In this document: positions 8,409 through 17,252 of the stretch, piece after piece | Position numbering within the stretch: the stretch's first letter is position 1 | How the letters are laid out: every line of letters starts with the position of its first letter | From: Intestinimonas sp052065695 | GTDB lineage: Bacteria; Bacillota; Clostridia; Oscillospirales; Oscillospiraceae | Assembly: GCF_052065695.1 (NCBI RefSeq) | Contig: NZ_JBQHTM010000003.1 | Coordinates: 50,475 to 114,474 of the forward strand | Length of the DNA stretch: 64,000 bases | Direction: 5' to 3' | Made by a program: the position numbers and the translations under genes | Notes under the pieces: generated by a model | What the model was told of the DNA's origin: nothing | Seen by the model: the letters and a program-made list of their open reading frames with translations, nothing else | Databases searched by the model: none

Positions 8409-9227
8409 ATGGGTAAACGTATTATGGTGGCGGTGGTGTGTATCCCACTCATCTTTGTGATCTTTTTCCTGCTGCCGCCCATCTTCCTGCCCATCATGAT
8501 CTCGGCCCTCTCTATGGTGGCTGTTCACGAGGTGCTCTGGTCCACGGGCTTTGTCAAGAACCCCAAGATTTCCGCCCTCTCCATCGCCCTATCCGGTGTC
8601 ATCCCCTTCTGGGTCTTTATCGGTGAGGGTATGCGCTCGGCCCTGGTAGGCATCTTCCTCTACTTCCTGCTCATCTTTGTGGTGGCCATCTCCAGCCACT
8701 ATACCGTGACCCTGGAGAAAATGGGTGGGTCCTTCTTCTTCGCCATGCTCATCCCCTATTTTCTCTCCTCCTTCGTCCGGCTGGACCATCAACCTTTGGG
8801 GGACTACCTCATCCTCATTCCCCTGGTGGCCGCCTTTACCAGCGACGCCTTCGCTCTCTTTGCGGGCATGGCCTTCGGCAAGCACAAGCTGGCTCCCGAG
8901 CTCTCCCCCAAAAAGACGGTGGAGGGGGCCGTGGGCGGCTTCGTGGGCTCCATCGTGTGCTGCCTCATCTACGGGGCGGTGATGCAGTTCGGTTTCCAGC
9001 TCAGGGTGAGCTATGTGATCTTCGCCATCTATGGCGCCCTGGGCAGCCTGGTCTCCCAGATCGGCGACCTGTCCTTCTCCTATATCAAACGGCAGTATGG
9101 CCTGAAGGATTTCGGCAACATCTTCCCCGGCCACGGCGGTGTGCTGGACCGGTTCGACAGTGTGATCTTCTGCGCACCCCTCATTGAGATCCTAGTCCAC
9201 TTCCTGCCCGCCATCCAGGGAGGCTGA
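8409..9227 (+). CDS. cdsA: Phosphatidate cytidylyltransferase
   Basis: Integral membrane enzyme that makes CDP-diacylglycerol from phosphatidate and CTP; 272 residues with about eight hydrophobic segments. The signature near the C-terminus, KLAPELSPKKTVEGAVGG, and the late segment SQIGDLSFSYIKRQYGLKDF with GHGGVLDRFDS, are diagnostic. Starts 3 bp after uppS and ends 3 bp before dxr. Confidence 0.95.
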   Translation: MGKRIMVAVVCIPLIFVIFFLLPPIFLPIMISALSMVAVHEVLWSTGFVKNPKISALSIALSGVIPFWVFIGEGMRSALVGIFLYFLLIFVVAISSHYTVTLEKMGGSFFFAMLIPYFLSSFVRLDHQPLGDYLILIPLVAAFTSDAFALFAGMAFGKHKLAPELSPKKTVEGAVGGFVGSIVCCLIYGAVMQFGFQLRVSYVIFAIYGALGSLVSQIGDLSFSYIKRQYGLKDFGNIFPGHGGVLDRFDSVIFCAPLIEILVHFLPAIQGG

Positions 9228-9230
9228 CCC

Positions 9231-10379
9231 ATGGAGAAGAGAAGCATTTCCCTCCTGGGCTCCACCGGCTCCATCGGCCGGCAGACCCTGAATGTGGCCG
9301 CCGCTCTGGACCTGCCTGTTCGAGCCATCACCGCCCACCACAGCATCAAGCTGTTGGAGGAGCAGGCTCGGCAATTCCGGCCGGAGCTTGCAGTGTGCGT
9401 GGACGAGGTGGCCGCTGCCGATCTGAAGACCCGACTGGCGGACACCTCCGTCCGGGTCCTCTCCGGGGAGGAGGGGCTCCTGGAGGCCGCCGCCCTGCCC
9501 TCGGCCGATACGGTGGTCACCGCCGTGGTGGGCATCGCCGGACTGCGGCCCACCCTGGCCGCCATCCGGGCGGGCAAGCGCATCGCCCTGGCCAACAAGG
9601 AGACCATGGTGTGTGCCGGCGAGCTGGTCATGGCGGAGGCCCGGCGCTGGGGTGCCGAGATCGTCCCCGTGGATTCGGAGCACTCGGCCATCTTTCAGTG
9701 CCTTCAGGGCTGTAAGGACCGGGGGGAGGTCAAGCGCCTCATCCTCACCGCCTCCGGCGGGCCCTTCTTCGGCCGGAGCCGGGAGGAGCTGGAGGGGGTC
9801 ACCCTGGAGCAGGCCCTCAAGCACCCCAACTGGGCTATGGGAGCCAAGATCACCGTGGACTCGGCCACCCTCATGAACAAGGGCCTGGAGTTCATTGAGG
9901 CCATGCGGCTCTATGAGCTGCCCCCCGAAAAAATTTCCATTGTGGTCCACCGGGAGAGTATAGTCCACTCCCTGGTGGAATACTGTGATAATGCGGTGCT
10001 GGCCCAGCTGGGGGCGGCGGATATGCGCCTGCCCATTCAGTACGCCCTCACCTGGCCGGAGCGCGCCCCAGGCCCGGCGGAGCCTCTGGACCTGCTGCAG
10101 TGTCCCAGCCTCACCTTCCAGGCTCCCGACCCGGAGGCCTTCCCCTGTCTGGCCCTGGCCCTGGAGGCCGCCCGCGCCGGCGGCACCGCCACGGCCATCC
10201 TCAACGGGGCCAACGAGGCGGCGGTGGGTCTTTTCCTGGACCGGCGCATCGGCTTCATGGACATTGCCTGGCAGGTGGCACTGGCCATGGAACGGGTCCC
10301 GGCGGTCCAGTCTCCGGATCTGGAGCAGATCTTCCAGGCCGATCAGGCAGCCCGCGCGGCCGTCATGGAAAACCAGTAA
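9231..10379 (+). CDS. dxr: 1-deoxy-D-xylulose 5-phosphate reductoisomerase
   Basis: Second step of the MEP isoprenoid pathway, NADPH-dependent; 382 residues. NADPH motif GSTGSIGRQTLNV lies at residues 10-22. ALANKETMVCAGEL and VPVDSEHSAIFQ hold the metal and substrate residues. HPNWAMGAKITVDSATLMNK and ILNGANEAAVGLFL are intact. rseP starts 10 bp downstream. Confidence 0.96.
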   Translation: MEKRSISLLGSTGSIGRQTLNVAAALDLPVRAITAHHSIKLLEEQARQFRPELAVCVDEVAAADLKTRLADTSVRVLSGEEGLLEAAALPSADTVVTAVVGIAGLRPTLAAIRAGKRIALANKETMVCAGELVMAEARRWGAEIVPVDSEHSAIFQCLQGCKDRGEVKRLILTASGGPFFGRSREELEGVTLEQALKHPNWAMGAKITVDSATLMNKGLEFIEAMRLYELPPEKISIVVHRESIVHSLVEYCDNAVLAQLGAADMRLPIQYALTWPERAPGPAEPLDLLQCPSLTFQAPDPEAFPCLALALEAARAGGTATAILNGANEAAVGLFLDRRIGFMDIAWQVALAMERVPAVQSPDLEQIFQADQAARAAVMENQ

Positions 10380-10389
10380 GGAGAACCAT

Positions 10390-11475
10390 ATGCTCTATAT
10401 CCTCATCGCCATCGTTGTCTTTGGCATCCTCATCGCCCTCCACGAGTTCGGCCACTTCATCACCGCCAAGCTTCTGGGGGTGCGGGTCAACGAGTTCGCC
10501 ATCGGTATGGGGCCCCTGCTGTGGTCCGCCACAAAAGGGGAGACCCAGTACTCCCTCCGAGCCATCCCCATTGGGGGCTTCTGCGCCATGGAGGGGGAGG
10601 ACGAGGCCACCGATGACCCGGGCAGCTTCTCCAACAAGCCCGGCTGGAAGAAGTTCATCGTCCTGGTGGCCGGTTCCTTTATGAATTTCCTCACCGGACT
10701 GGTGCTGCTCATTGTGGTTTACAGCCAGGCGGCGGGCTTTGTCACCCCGGTCATCGCCGGGTTCATGGACGGCTTCCCCAACGAGGGGACAAACGGCCTC
10801 ATGGTGGGGGACCGCATCCTGTCGGTGAATGGGGAGCGGATCTACTCCAAAAACGACATCGACCTCTTTTTCTCCCGGGCTGGGGGAAAGCCCATGGACC
10901 TGGTGGTCCTGCGGGATGGGGAGAAGCTCGTCCTGAACGACTTCCCCCTGGTCCCCAGGGAGTATGACTATGAAGGCGAGACCAGGATGATGTACGGCCT
11001 CACCTTTGCCGTGGAGGAGGCCACCCCCCTGGTGCGCATCCAGCAGAGCTGGTACACCTCTTTGGACATGGTGCGTATGGTCCGCCTGAGTCTGGTGGAC
11101 CTCTTTACCGGCAAGGCCGGAGTGAAGGACATGTCCGGCGTCATCGGCATCATGGACGTCATGGGCCAGGCCGGAGAGGAGGGGGCTCAGGCGGCGGCGG
11201 AGAGCGGCGGGTCCCCCCTGGTGGGCGCCCTCTTCAGCATCCTCAACCTGTCCGCCTTCATCGCCATCAACCTGGCGGTGATGAACCTGCTGCCCATCCC
11301 CGCCCTGGATGGCGGCCGGATCTTCTTCCTGGTGGTGAACTGGATCTTTACACTGGTGACCCGCCGGAAGCTGGACCCCAAATACGAGGGCTATATCCAC
11401 ATGGCCGGCTTTGTTCTCCTGTTGCTGCTCATGGTGGTGGTGGCCTTCAACGATGTGGTCCGCATCGTGACCTGA
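10390..11475 (+). CDS. rseP: RIP metalloprotease RseP/RasP (site-2 protease)
   Basis: Membrane zinc protease that cleaves membrane-embedded anti-sigma factors and signal peptides; 361 residues. Zinc motif HEFGH at residues 18-22 lies in the first membrane segment. A PDZ domain sits in the middle (GLMVGDRILSVNGERI). The second zinc ligand motif NLLPIPALDGGRI is near the C-terminus, followed by two hydrophobic segments. The start at 10390 follows AAGGAGAACC and matches the family N-terminus; the longer open frame upstream lies over dxr and is not conserved. Confidence 0.95.
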   Translation: MLYILIAIVVFGILIALHEFGHFITAKLLGVRVNEFAIGMGPLLWSATKGETQYSLRAIPIGGFCAMEGEDEATDDPGSFSNKPGWKKFIVLVAGSFMNFLTGLVLLIVVYSQAAGFVTPVIAGFMDGFPNEGTNGLMVGDRILSVNGERIYSKNDIDLFFSRAGGKPMDLVVLRDGEKLVLNDFPLVPREYDYEGETRMMYGLTFAVEEATPLVRIQQSWYTSLDMVRMVRLSLVDLFTGKAGVKDMSGVIGIMDVMGQAGEEGAQAAAESGGSPLVGALFSILNLSAFIAINLAVMNLLPIPALDGGRIFFLVVNWIFTLVTRRKLDPKYEGYIHMAGFVLLLLLMVVVAFNDVVRIVT

Positions 11476-11545
11476 ATATGAGTGCCAGCCGGCGGGTGGT
11501 TTTCCACCCGCCGGCCATACCTGTTTATGGGGAGGAAGCGTACTT

Positions 11546-12583
11546 ATGAGCAAACAGATCCTGGTGGGCGGTGTGCCCGTGGGCGGCGGCGCCCCCGTGA
11601 CCGTCCAGTCCATGTGCAACACCCGCACCGATGACGTGGAGGCCACCGTGGCCCAGATTCTCCGCCTGGAGGAGGCGGGGTGCGAGATCATCCGGGTGGC
11701 GGTGCCCGACCTGGCGGCGGCAAAGGCGGTGGGCGCCATCCGTGAGCGCATCCACATCCCTCTGGTGGTGGATATCCACTTCGACTATAAGCTGGCCCTG
11801 GAGTCGGTGGCCGCCGGGGCCGACGCCGTGCGCATCAACCCGGGCAACATCGGCGACGCCGACCGGGTGAAGGCGGTGGCCCAGGCCTGCGCCGGAAAGG
11901 GCATCCCCATCCGCATCGGTGTCAACGGCGGCTCCCTGGAAAAGGAGCTGCTGGCCAAGTACGGCGGTCCCACCCCCGAGGCCCTGGTGGAGTCGGCCTT
12001 CGGCCACATTAAACTGCTCAACCGCTGGGACTTTGACGACATCTGCGTCTCTCTCAAGACCTCCAGCGTCCCCGGCACCATCGCCGCCTACCGGAAGATG
12101 GCCGACGAGAGCGACTATCCCCTCCACGTGGGCCTAACAGAGGCGGGGACGCCCCGCATGGGTATCCTGAAATCCGCTGTGGGCATCGGTGGCCTGCTGG
12201 CCCTGGGCATCGGCGACACCATCCGGGTGTCCCTCTCCGCCGACCCGGTGGAGGAGGTCTACGCTGCCCAGGACATCCTGCGGGTGGTGGGCCTCCGGAA
12301 GGACGCCCCCGAGCTCATCTCCTGCCCCACCTGCGGCCGGACCAGGATCGACCTCATCGGCCTGGCCAACGAGGTTGAGGAGCGGTTGCGCACGGTCCAT
12401 AAGCCCATCACCGTGGCCGTCATGGGCTGCGTAGTCAACGGACCCGGGGAGGCCCGGGAGGCCGACGTGGGCATCGCCGGCGGCGACGGCGTGGGCCTCC
12501 TCTTCCGCAAGGGAGAGATCGTGAAAAAAGTACCCCAGGAGGAGCTGGTGGACGAGCTCTTCCGCCTGATCGAGTCCCTGTGA
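11546..12583 (+). CDS. ispG: 4-hydroxy-3-methylbut-2-enyl diphosphate synthase (flavodoxin)
   Basis: [4Fe-4S] enzyme of the MEP pathway; 345 residues, the short single-domain bacterial form. VGGVPVGGGAPVTVQSMCNT is the N-terminus. ISCPTCGRTRIDL and VMGCVVNGPGEAREAD supply the cluster cysteines and conserved C-terminal motif. RBS GGGGAGGAAG precedes the ATG. Placed between rseP and polC, as in many Clostridia. Confidence 0.96.
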   Translation: MSKQILVGGVPVGGGAPVTVQSMCNTRTDDVEATVAQILRLEEAGCEIIRVAVPDLAAAKAVGAIRERIHIPLVVDIHFDYKLALESVAAGADAVRINPGNIGDADRVKAVAQACAGKGIPIRIGVNGGSLEKELLAKYGGPTPEALVESAFGHIKLLNRWDFDDICVSLKTSSVPGTIAAYRKMADESDYPLHVGLTEAGTPRMGILKSAVGIGGLLALGIGDTIRVSLSADPVEEVYAAQDILRVVGLRKDAPELISCPTCGRTRIDLIGLANEVEERLRTVHKPITVAVMGCVVNGPGEAREADVGIAGGDGVGLLFRKGEIVKKVPQEELVDELFRLIESL

Positions 12584-12619
12584 ACCTGAAAAACCCCCGG
12601 AGAAGGAGCCGAAGCGACC

Positions 12620-15600
12620 ATGCCTGACAAGATCCCATTTTTCACCCTCTTTTCCGCCTGGAGCCCGCCGGCGGAGCTGAGACGCCCCATGGGGGAGACG
12701 TCGGTGTGCTCTGCCGTCATTGACAAGGGCAGCCGCAGCCTCCAGGCGGAGCTCACCGGTCCCCGGCCCGTTCCCGACGGGGTGCTGGACCGGGTGTCAG
12801 CGGAGCTGGCGGCGGTCTACAGCCTGAGCAGCGCCCGCCTCAGCCTCACCGTAGAGACGCCTGCCCCGGTAGAGGGTCCGGCGGACGACCTGCCCCCCTG
12901 GGAGGAGGCGCCCCTGCCCACGGAGGCCGATATGCCGTCGGAGGAGGTGCCTATGCCCACGGAGGCCGATATGCCGTCGGAGGAGGTGCCTATGCCCACG
13001 GAGGCCGATATGCCGTCGGAGGAGGTGCCTATGCCCACGGAGGCTGACATGCCCCCGGAGGTGGACGCTCCCGCCCCGATGGAAGAACCGACCATCCCGG
13101 AGGCCACGGCTTTCGTGGCACCAGCTCCCTCTGCCCCGACGGAGGTGGACCCCATGGAGGTTTTCCGCCGCACCGAGCGCATCCGCCAGGAGGCGCTGAA
13201 GCACATCAAACCGGCGACGCCCAGTGAAAAGAAGAAGGAGAAGGGGGGCAGCAAGCTCCTCTTCGGGAAGATCACAAAGAAATTTGGCCACATCCCCATG
13301 AGCGACATCACCCTGGATACCGAGATGGTGACCATTGAGGGCGATGTCTTTGCCACCGACCACGTGGAGATGAAAAAGCGGGGGGCGTGGATCGTCCGTT
13401 TCGACATCACCGACCGGACCAACTCCATCCGGGTGGCCAAGTTCCTGGTGGGGGAGGAGGGCAAGGCCCTGGCGGGGGCCCTGAAGGAGGGCCAGCACCT
13501 CATTGTCCAGGGCCGGGTAAGCCCCTATCAGGGGGAGCTCCAGATCGAGCCCACCGGCATCGCCGAGGGGGAGCGTCCCCCCGAGCGCACCGACACCGCC
13601 CCGGGGAAGAAGCGTGTGGAGCTCCACCTACATACGAAAATGTCCTCCATGGACGCCACCACCGACATCAAGAAGGTGATCCAGCGGGCGGCGGCCTGGG
13701 GCCACCCCGCCATTGCCATCACCGACCACGGCGTCTGCCACGACTTCCCCACGGCCTACTCCACCGCCAAGAAGGCGGGCATCAAGATGCTCTTCGGCGT
13801 GGAGGCCTATTTCATCAACGATGTGGACGACATGCCCGCCGTCCGGGGCAACCTGGACGCCGATTTTCATGGGGAGTATGTCTGCTTCGACCTGGAGACC
13901 ACCGGCCTGGACGCCCGCCACGACGTCATCACCGAGATCGGCGCCGTGGTCTACAAGGACGGCAAGGTCACCGACGAGATTTTTTCCACCTTCGTGGACC
14001 CGGAGCGGCCCATCCCTTATGAGGTAAGCCAGCTCACCGGTATCACCGACGACATGGTGAAGGGGGCCCCCAGCCAGGCCGAGGCCATCCGGCAGTTTCT
14101 GGACTTCGTGAAGGGTCGGCCCCTGGCTGCCCACAACGCCGGCTTCGACGTGGGCTTCATCGCAGAGGGCTGCCGCCGCATGGGCATCCCCCTGGATGTG
14201 ACGGCGGTGGATACCCTGCCCCTGGCCCAGGCCCTGCTGCCACAGCTCTCCAAGCACAAGCTGGACGTGGTGGCCGGTCACCTGGGACTCCCTGCCTTCA
14301 ACCACCACCGGGCCACCGACGACGCCTCCACCGTGGCCTACATGCTGGTGCCCTTCTTCAAACGGCTGGAGGAAGACCACGACATCCACTCCCTGGGGCC
14401 CATCAACCGTTGGGTGGCGGGACAAAACCAGAAGCGCAAGGGCAAGCGGCGGGCCCGTCATCTCATCGTCCTGGCCCGGAACCAGACGGGGCTTCGCAAC
14501 CTCTACAAGCTGGTGTCCAAGGCCCACCTGGAGCATTTCCAGCGCAAGCAGTATCCGGTGATGCCCAAGAGCCTCATCGACGAGAACCGGGAGGGCCTGC
14601 TGATGGGCTCCGCCTGCGAGGCGGGGGAGCTCTTCCAGGCGGTGGCCCGGCATGCCTCCTGGGCCGAGCTCAAGCGCATCGCCTCCTGGTACGACTACCT
14701 GGAGATCCAGCCCATCAGCAACAACGCCTTTATGCTCCGCCCTGACAAGACCGGCCGCACCCTGGCCCGGGACGAAGAGGAGCTGCGGGATTTCAACCGC
14801 ACCATCGTGGAGCTGGGGCGTGAGATGGGCAAGCCGGTGGTGGCCACCGGCGACGTCCACTTCCTGGACCCGGAGGATGAGATCTACCGCCACATCCTCC
14901 TCAACACAAAAGGCTTTGAGGACGCCGATTCTCCCAATCCCCTTTACTTCCGCACCACTGACGAGATGCTGAGGGAATTTTCCTACCTGGGGGAGGAGAC
15001 CGCCCGGGAGGTGGTGGTGGACAACACCCACCTTATCGCCGCCTGGTGCGGGGACCTGAACCCCTTGCCCAACGGCCTCTTCGCCCCCAAGCTGGAGGAC
15101 TCGGAGGGGGAGCTCAAGCGCCTGGTGTGGGGCAAGGCCAAGCGCCTCTACGGCGAGGAGCCGCCTCAGATCGTGGTGGACCGCATCGAGACTGAGCTCC
15201 ACGATATCCTCATGCGCCACTACGACGTCATTTACATGTCAGCCCAGAAGCTGGTGCAGGACTCCCTGGACCACGGCTACCTGGTGGGCTCCCGTGGCTC
15301 GGTGGGCTCCTCCATCGTGGCCTTCATGTCGGGCATCACCGAGGTCAACGCCCTGCCGCCACACTACCGTTGCCCCAACTGCAAGCACGCCGACTTCGAG
15401 ACGGCCAAGACGCTGGGGGCGGGCTGCGGCGCCGATATGCCCGACGCTGTCTGCCCGGTGTGCGGCACCAAGTACGAGAAGGACGGCTTCAACATCCCCT
15501 TCGAGACCTTCCTGGGCTTCGGCGGCGACAAGGTCCCCGATATCGACCTCAACTTCTCCGGCGAGTACCAGTCCAACGCCCACAAGCACACCTTTGAGCT

Positions 15601-16975
15601 TTTCGGCGAGTCCCACGTGTTCCGGGCGGGCACCATCGGCACCGTGGCCGAAAAGACCGCCTTTGGCTACGTGAAAAAGTACATGGAGGAGCGGGGTAAG
15701 ACGGCCACCCGGGCGGAGATGCTTCGGCTGGCCAAAGGCTGTACCGGGGTCAAGCGGACCACCGGCCAGCACCCCGGCGGCATGGTGGTCATCCCCCAGG
15801 ACAAAGAGATCTACGACTTCTGTCCGGTCCAACACCCCGCCGACGACACCGACACCGACATCATCACCACCCACTTTGAATATCACTCCATGGAGTCCAA
15901 CCTCCTGAAGCTGGACATGCTGGGACACGATGATCCCTCCATGATCCGCATGATGGAGGACCTTACGGGGATGGACGCCAAGACCATTCCCCTGGACGAC
16001 CCGGACACCCGGAGCATTTTCATCACCTCCAAGGTCCTGGGCTATGAGGACGACAAGGTCCTGGGCCCCACCGGTGCCACCGCCATCCCGGAGTTCGGCA
16101 CCTCTTTCGTTCGGGGCATGTTGGAGGAGACCAAGCCGGCGGAGTTCGACATCCTGGTGCGGCTGTCCGGCTTCTCCCACGGCACCGATGTATGGTTGGG
16201 CAACGCCCGGGATCTGATCCTCTCCGGCACCGCCACCGTCGGTCAGGCTATCGGCTGCCGTGACGATATTATGATCTACCTCATCTCCTGCGGCATGAAT
16301 GAGAAGCGGGCCTTCAAGATCATGGAGGCCGTCCGAAAGGGCCGGGGCCTCCCCGAGGGGGCCGAGGACGAGATGCGGGAGCACGGCGTCCCCGACTGGT
16401 ACATCGGCTCCTGTAAGAAGATCGCCTACCTGTTCCCAAAGGCCCACGCCGTGGCCTACGTCATGATGGCCTTCCGCATCGCCTGGTTCAAGGTCCACCG
16501 GCCCCTAGCCTTCTACGCTGCCTACTTCTCCATCCGGGCCAAGGCCTTCGACGCCACCGTCATGTGCCAGGGCCTGGACCGGGCCAAGGCCAAGATGGAC
16601 GAGATCCGGGTCAAGGACAAGGACGCCTCCGCCGTGGAGCAGGATATGCTCACCACCCTGGAGGTGGTCTACGAGTTCTATATCCGGGGCTTCACCTTTG
16701 AGCCTATGAGCCTCTACCGGTCGGACGCGGTGCGCTTCCAGGTAGACGAGGAGAAGAAGGCCCTCATCCCGCCCTTCATGGCCATTCCGGGCCTGGGTGA
16801 GACGGCGGCCGTCTCCATCGTGGAGCAGCGCAAGGGGAAGGAGTACCTCTCCGTGGAGGAGTTCTCTTTTGACTGCCCCAAAGTGACTAAGGCCCATATC
16901 GAGCTGCTCAAGTCCTGCGGCGCCCTTTCCGGCATGCCGGATACCAGCCAAATGACCCTGTTTGACGGATTCTAG
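12620..16975 (+). CDS. polC: DNA polymerase III alpha subunit, PolC type
   Basis: Replicative polymerase of low-GC Gram-positives, 1451 residues. Order: variable N-terminus with a tandem repeat (about residues 100-146), OB fold, PHP domain (VELHLHTKMSSMDA), DnaQ-type 3'-5' exonuclease (YVCFDLETTGLDARHDVITE, about residue 419 on), then the polymerase domain. The latter has zinc-site cysteines (CPNCKHADF ... CPVCG) and the active site VPDIDLNFSGEYQ. The length matches PolC rather than DnaE. The N-terminal repeat is unusual. Last gene of the pyrH-polC run. Confidence 0.97.
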   Translation: MPDKIPFFTLFSAWSPPAELRRPMGETSVCSAVIDKGSRSLQAELTGPRPVPDGVLDRVSAELAAVYSLSSARLSLTVETPAPVEGPADDLPPWEEAPLPTEADMPSEEVPMPTEADMPSEEVPMPTEADMPSEEVPMPTEADMPPEVDAPAPMEEPTIPEATAFVAPAPSAPTEVDPMEVFRRTERIRQEALKHIKPATPSEKKKEKGGSKLLFGKITKKFGHIPMSDITLDTEMVTIEGDVFATDHVEMKKRGAWIVRFDITDRTNSIRVAKFLVGEEGKALAGALKEGQHLIVQGRVSPYQGELQIEPTGIAEGERPPERTDTAPGKKRVELHLHTKMSSMDATTDIKKVIQRAAAWGHPAIAITDHGVCHDFPTAYSTAKKAGIKMLFGVEAYFINDVDDMPAVRGNLDADFHGEYVCFDLETTGLDARHDVITEIGAVVYKDGKVTDEIFSTFVDPERPIPYEVSQLTGITDDMVKGAPSQAEAIRQFLDFVKGRPLAAHNAGFDVGFIAEGCRRMGIPLDVTAVDTLPLAQALLPQLSKHKLDVVAGHLGLPAFNHHRATDDASTVAYMLVPFFKRLEEDHDIHSLGPINRWVAGQNQKRKGKRRARHLIVLARNQTGLRNLYKLVSKAHLEHFQRKQYPVMPKSLIDENREGLLMGSACEAGELFQAVARHASWAELKRIASWYDYLEIQPISNNAFMLRPDKTGRTLARDEEELRDFNRTIVELGREMGKPVVATGDVHFLDPEDEIYRHILLNTKGFEDADSPNPLYFRTTDEMLREFSYLGEETAREVVVDNTHLIAAWCGDLNPLPNGLFAPKLEDSEGELKRLVWGKAKRLYGEEPPQIVVDRIETELHDILMRHYDVIYMSAQKLVQDSLDHGYLVGSRGSVGSSIVAFMSGITEVNALPPHYRCPNCKHADFETAKTLGAGCGADMPDAVCPVCGTKYEKDGFNIPFETFLGFGGDKVPDIDLNFSGEYQSNAHKHTFELFGESHVFRAGTIGTVAEKTAFGYVKKYMEERGKTATRAEMLRLAKGCTGVKRTTGQHPGGMVVIPQDKEIYDFCPVQHPADDTDTDIITTHFEYHSMESNLLKLDMLGHDDPSMIRMMEDLTGMDAKTIPLDDPDTRSIFITSKVLGYEDDKVLGPTGATAIPEFGTSFVRGMLEETKPAEFDILVRLSGFSHGTDVWLGNARDLILSGTATVGQAIGCRDDIMIYLISCGMNEKRAFKIMEAVRKGRGLPEGAEDEMREHGVPDWYIGSCKKIAYLFPKAHAVAYVMMAFRIAWFKVHRPLAFYAAYFSIRAKAFDATVMCQGLDRAKAKMDEIRVKDKDASAVEQDMLTTLEVVYEFYIRGFTFEPMSLYRSDAVRFQVDEEKKALIPPFMAIPGLGETAAVSIVEQRKGKEYLSVEEFSFDCPKVTKAHIELLKSCGALSGMPDTSQMTLFDGF
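12917..13060 (+). repeat. 39-bp in-frame tandem repeat in polC
   Basis: Three near-identical 39-bp units (12917-12955, 12956-12994, 12995-13033) and a degenerate fourth encode repeats of PTEADMPSEEVPM in the proline- and acid-rich linker before the OB fold. Copy number is likely to vary between strains. Confidence 0.9.
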
Positions 16976-17002
16976 GCCATGCTTGAAAATCGTCAACACG
17001 CC

Positions 17003-17043
17003 CAATCGGCGGGCCTTTTGCCCGCTGGATTGCCCAATTTTTC
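17003..17043 (+). terminator. Possible terminator after polC
   Basis: Hairpin around GGCGGGC/GCCCGCT with flanking AATC/GATT pairing and an ATTTTT run a few bases later. The stem is imperfect. Confidence 0.4.
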
Positions 17044-17153
17044 CTTGAAATCCGTCAGGATTCCCGCGAAAAAATTGCTTGCCAGCAGCCAAAATCCCGC
17101 GCCGCTGAGCATATTGCCTACATTCAAACAAGGCCCAGTCCGCCTATGAAAGA

Positions 17154-17186
17154 CTTTTCCCCTGTCCCTATGCGGACAGGGAAAAG
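17154..17186 (+). terminator. Hairpin upstream of the his promoter
   Basis: Stem CTTTTCCCCTGTCC/GGACAGGGAAAAG with a 6-nt loop and one bulge, then TTGTT. It probably insulates the his operon from polC. It overlaps the edge of the his -35 box. Confidence 0.5.
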
Positions 17187-17189
17187 TTG

Positions 17190-17218
17190 TTGACTTTAGC
17201 ATAGTAACGTGGTACTAT
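17190..17218 (+). promoter_or_regulatory. his operon promoter
   Basis: TTGACT (17190-17195), 17-bp spacer, TACTAT (17213-17218). The leader would be only about 30 nt, so there is no room for a T-box. Confidence 0.75.
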
Positions 17219-17252
17219 ACGAAAGTAACTTTACAGGAAAGGGGGACCCCCC

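Noticed and set aside
10363..11757. 464-residue open frame antisense to rseP
   Set aside because: His/Gly/Asp-rich shadow of a confirmed gene, without ribosome site.
12917..13060. CRISPR-like periodic repeat
   Set aside because: The repeats are contiguous, in frame with polC and have no spacers.
17190..17252. T-box or other histidine leader control
   Set aside because: The promoter leaves only about 30 nt before hisZ; there is no space for a T-box and no specifier or antiterminator elements.
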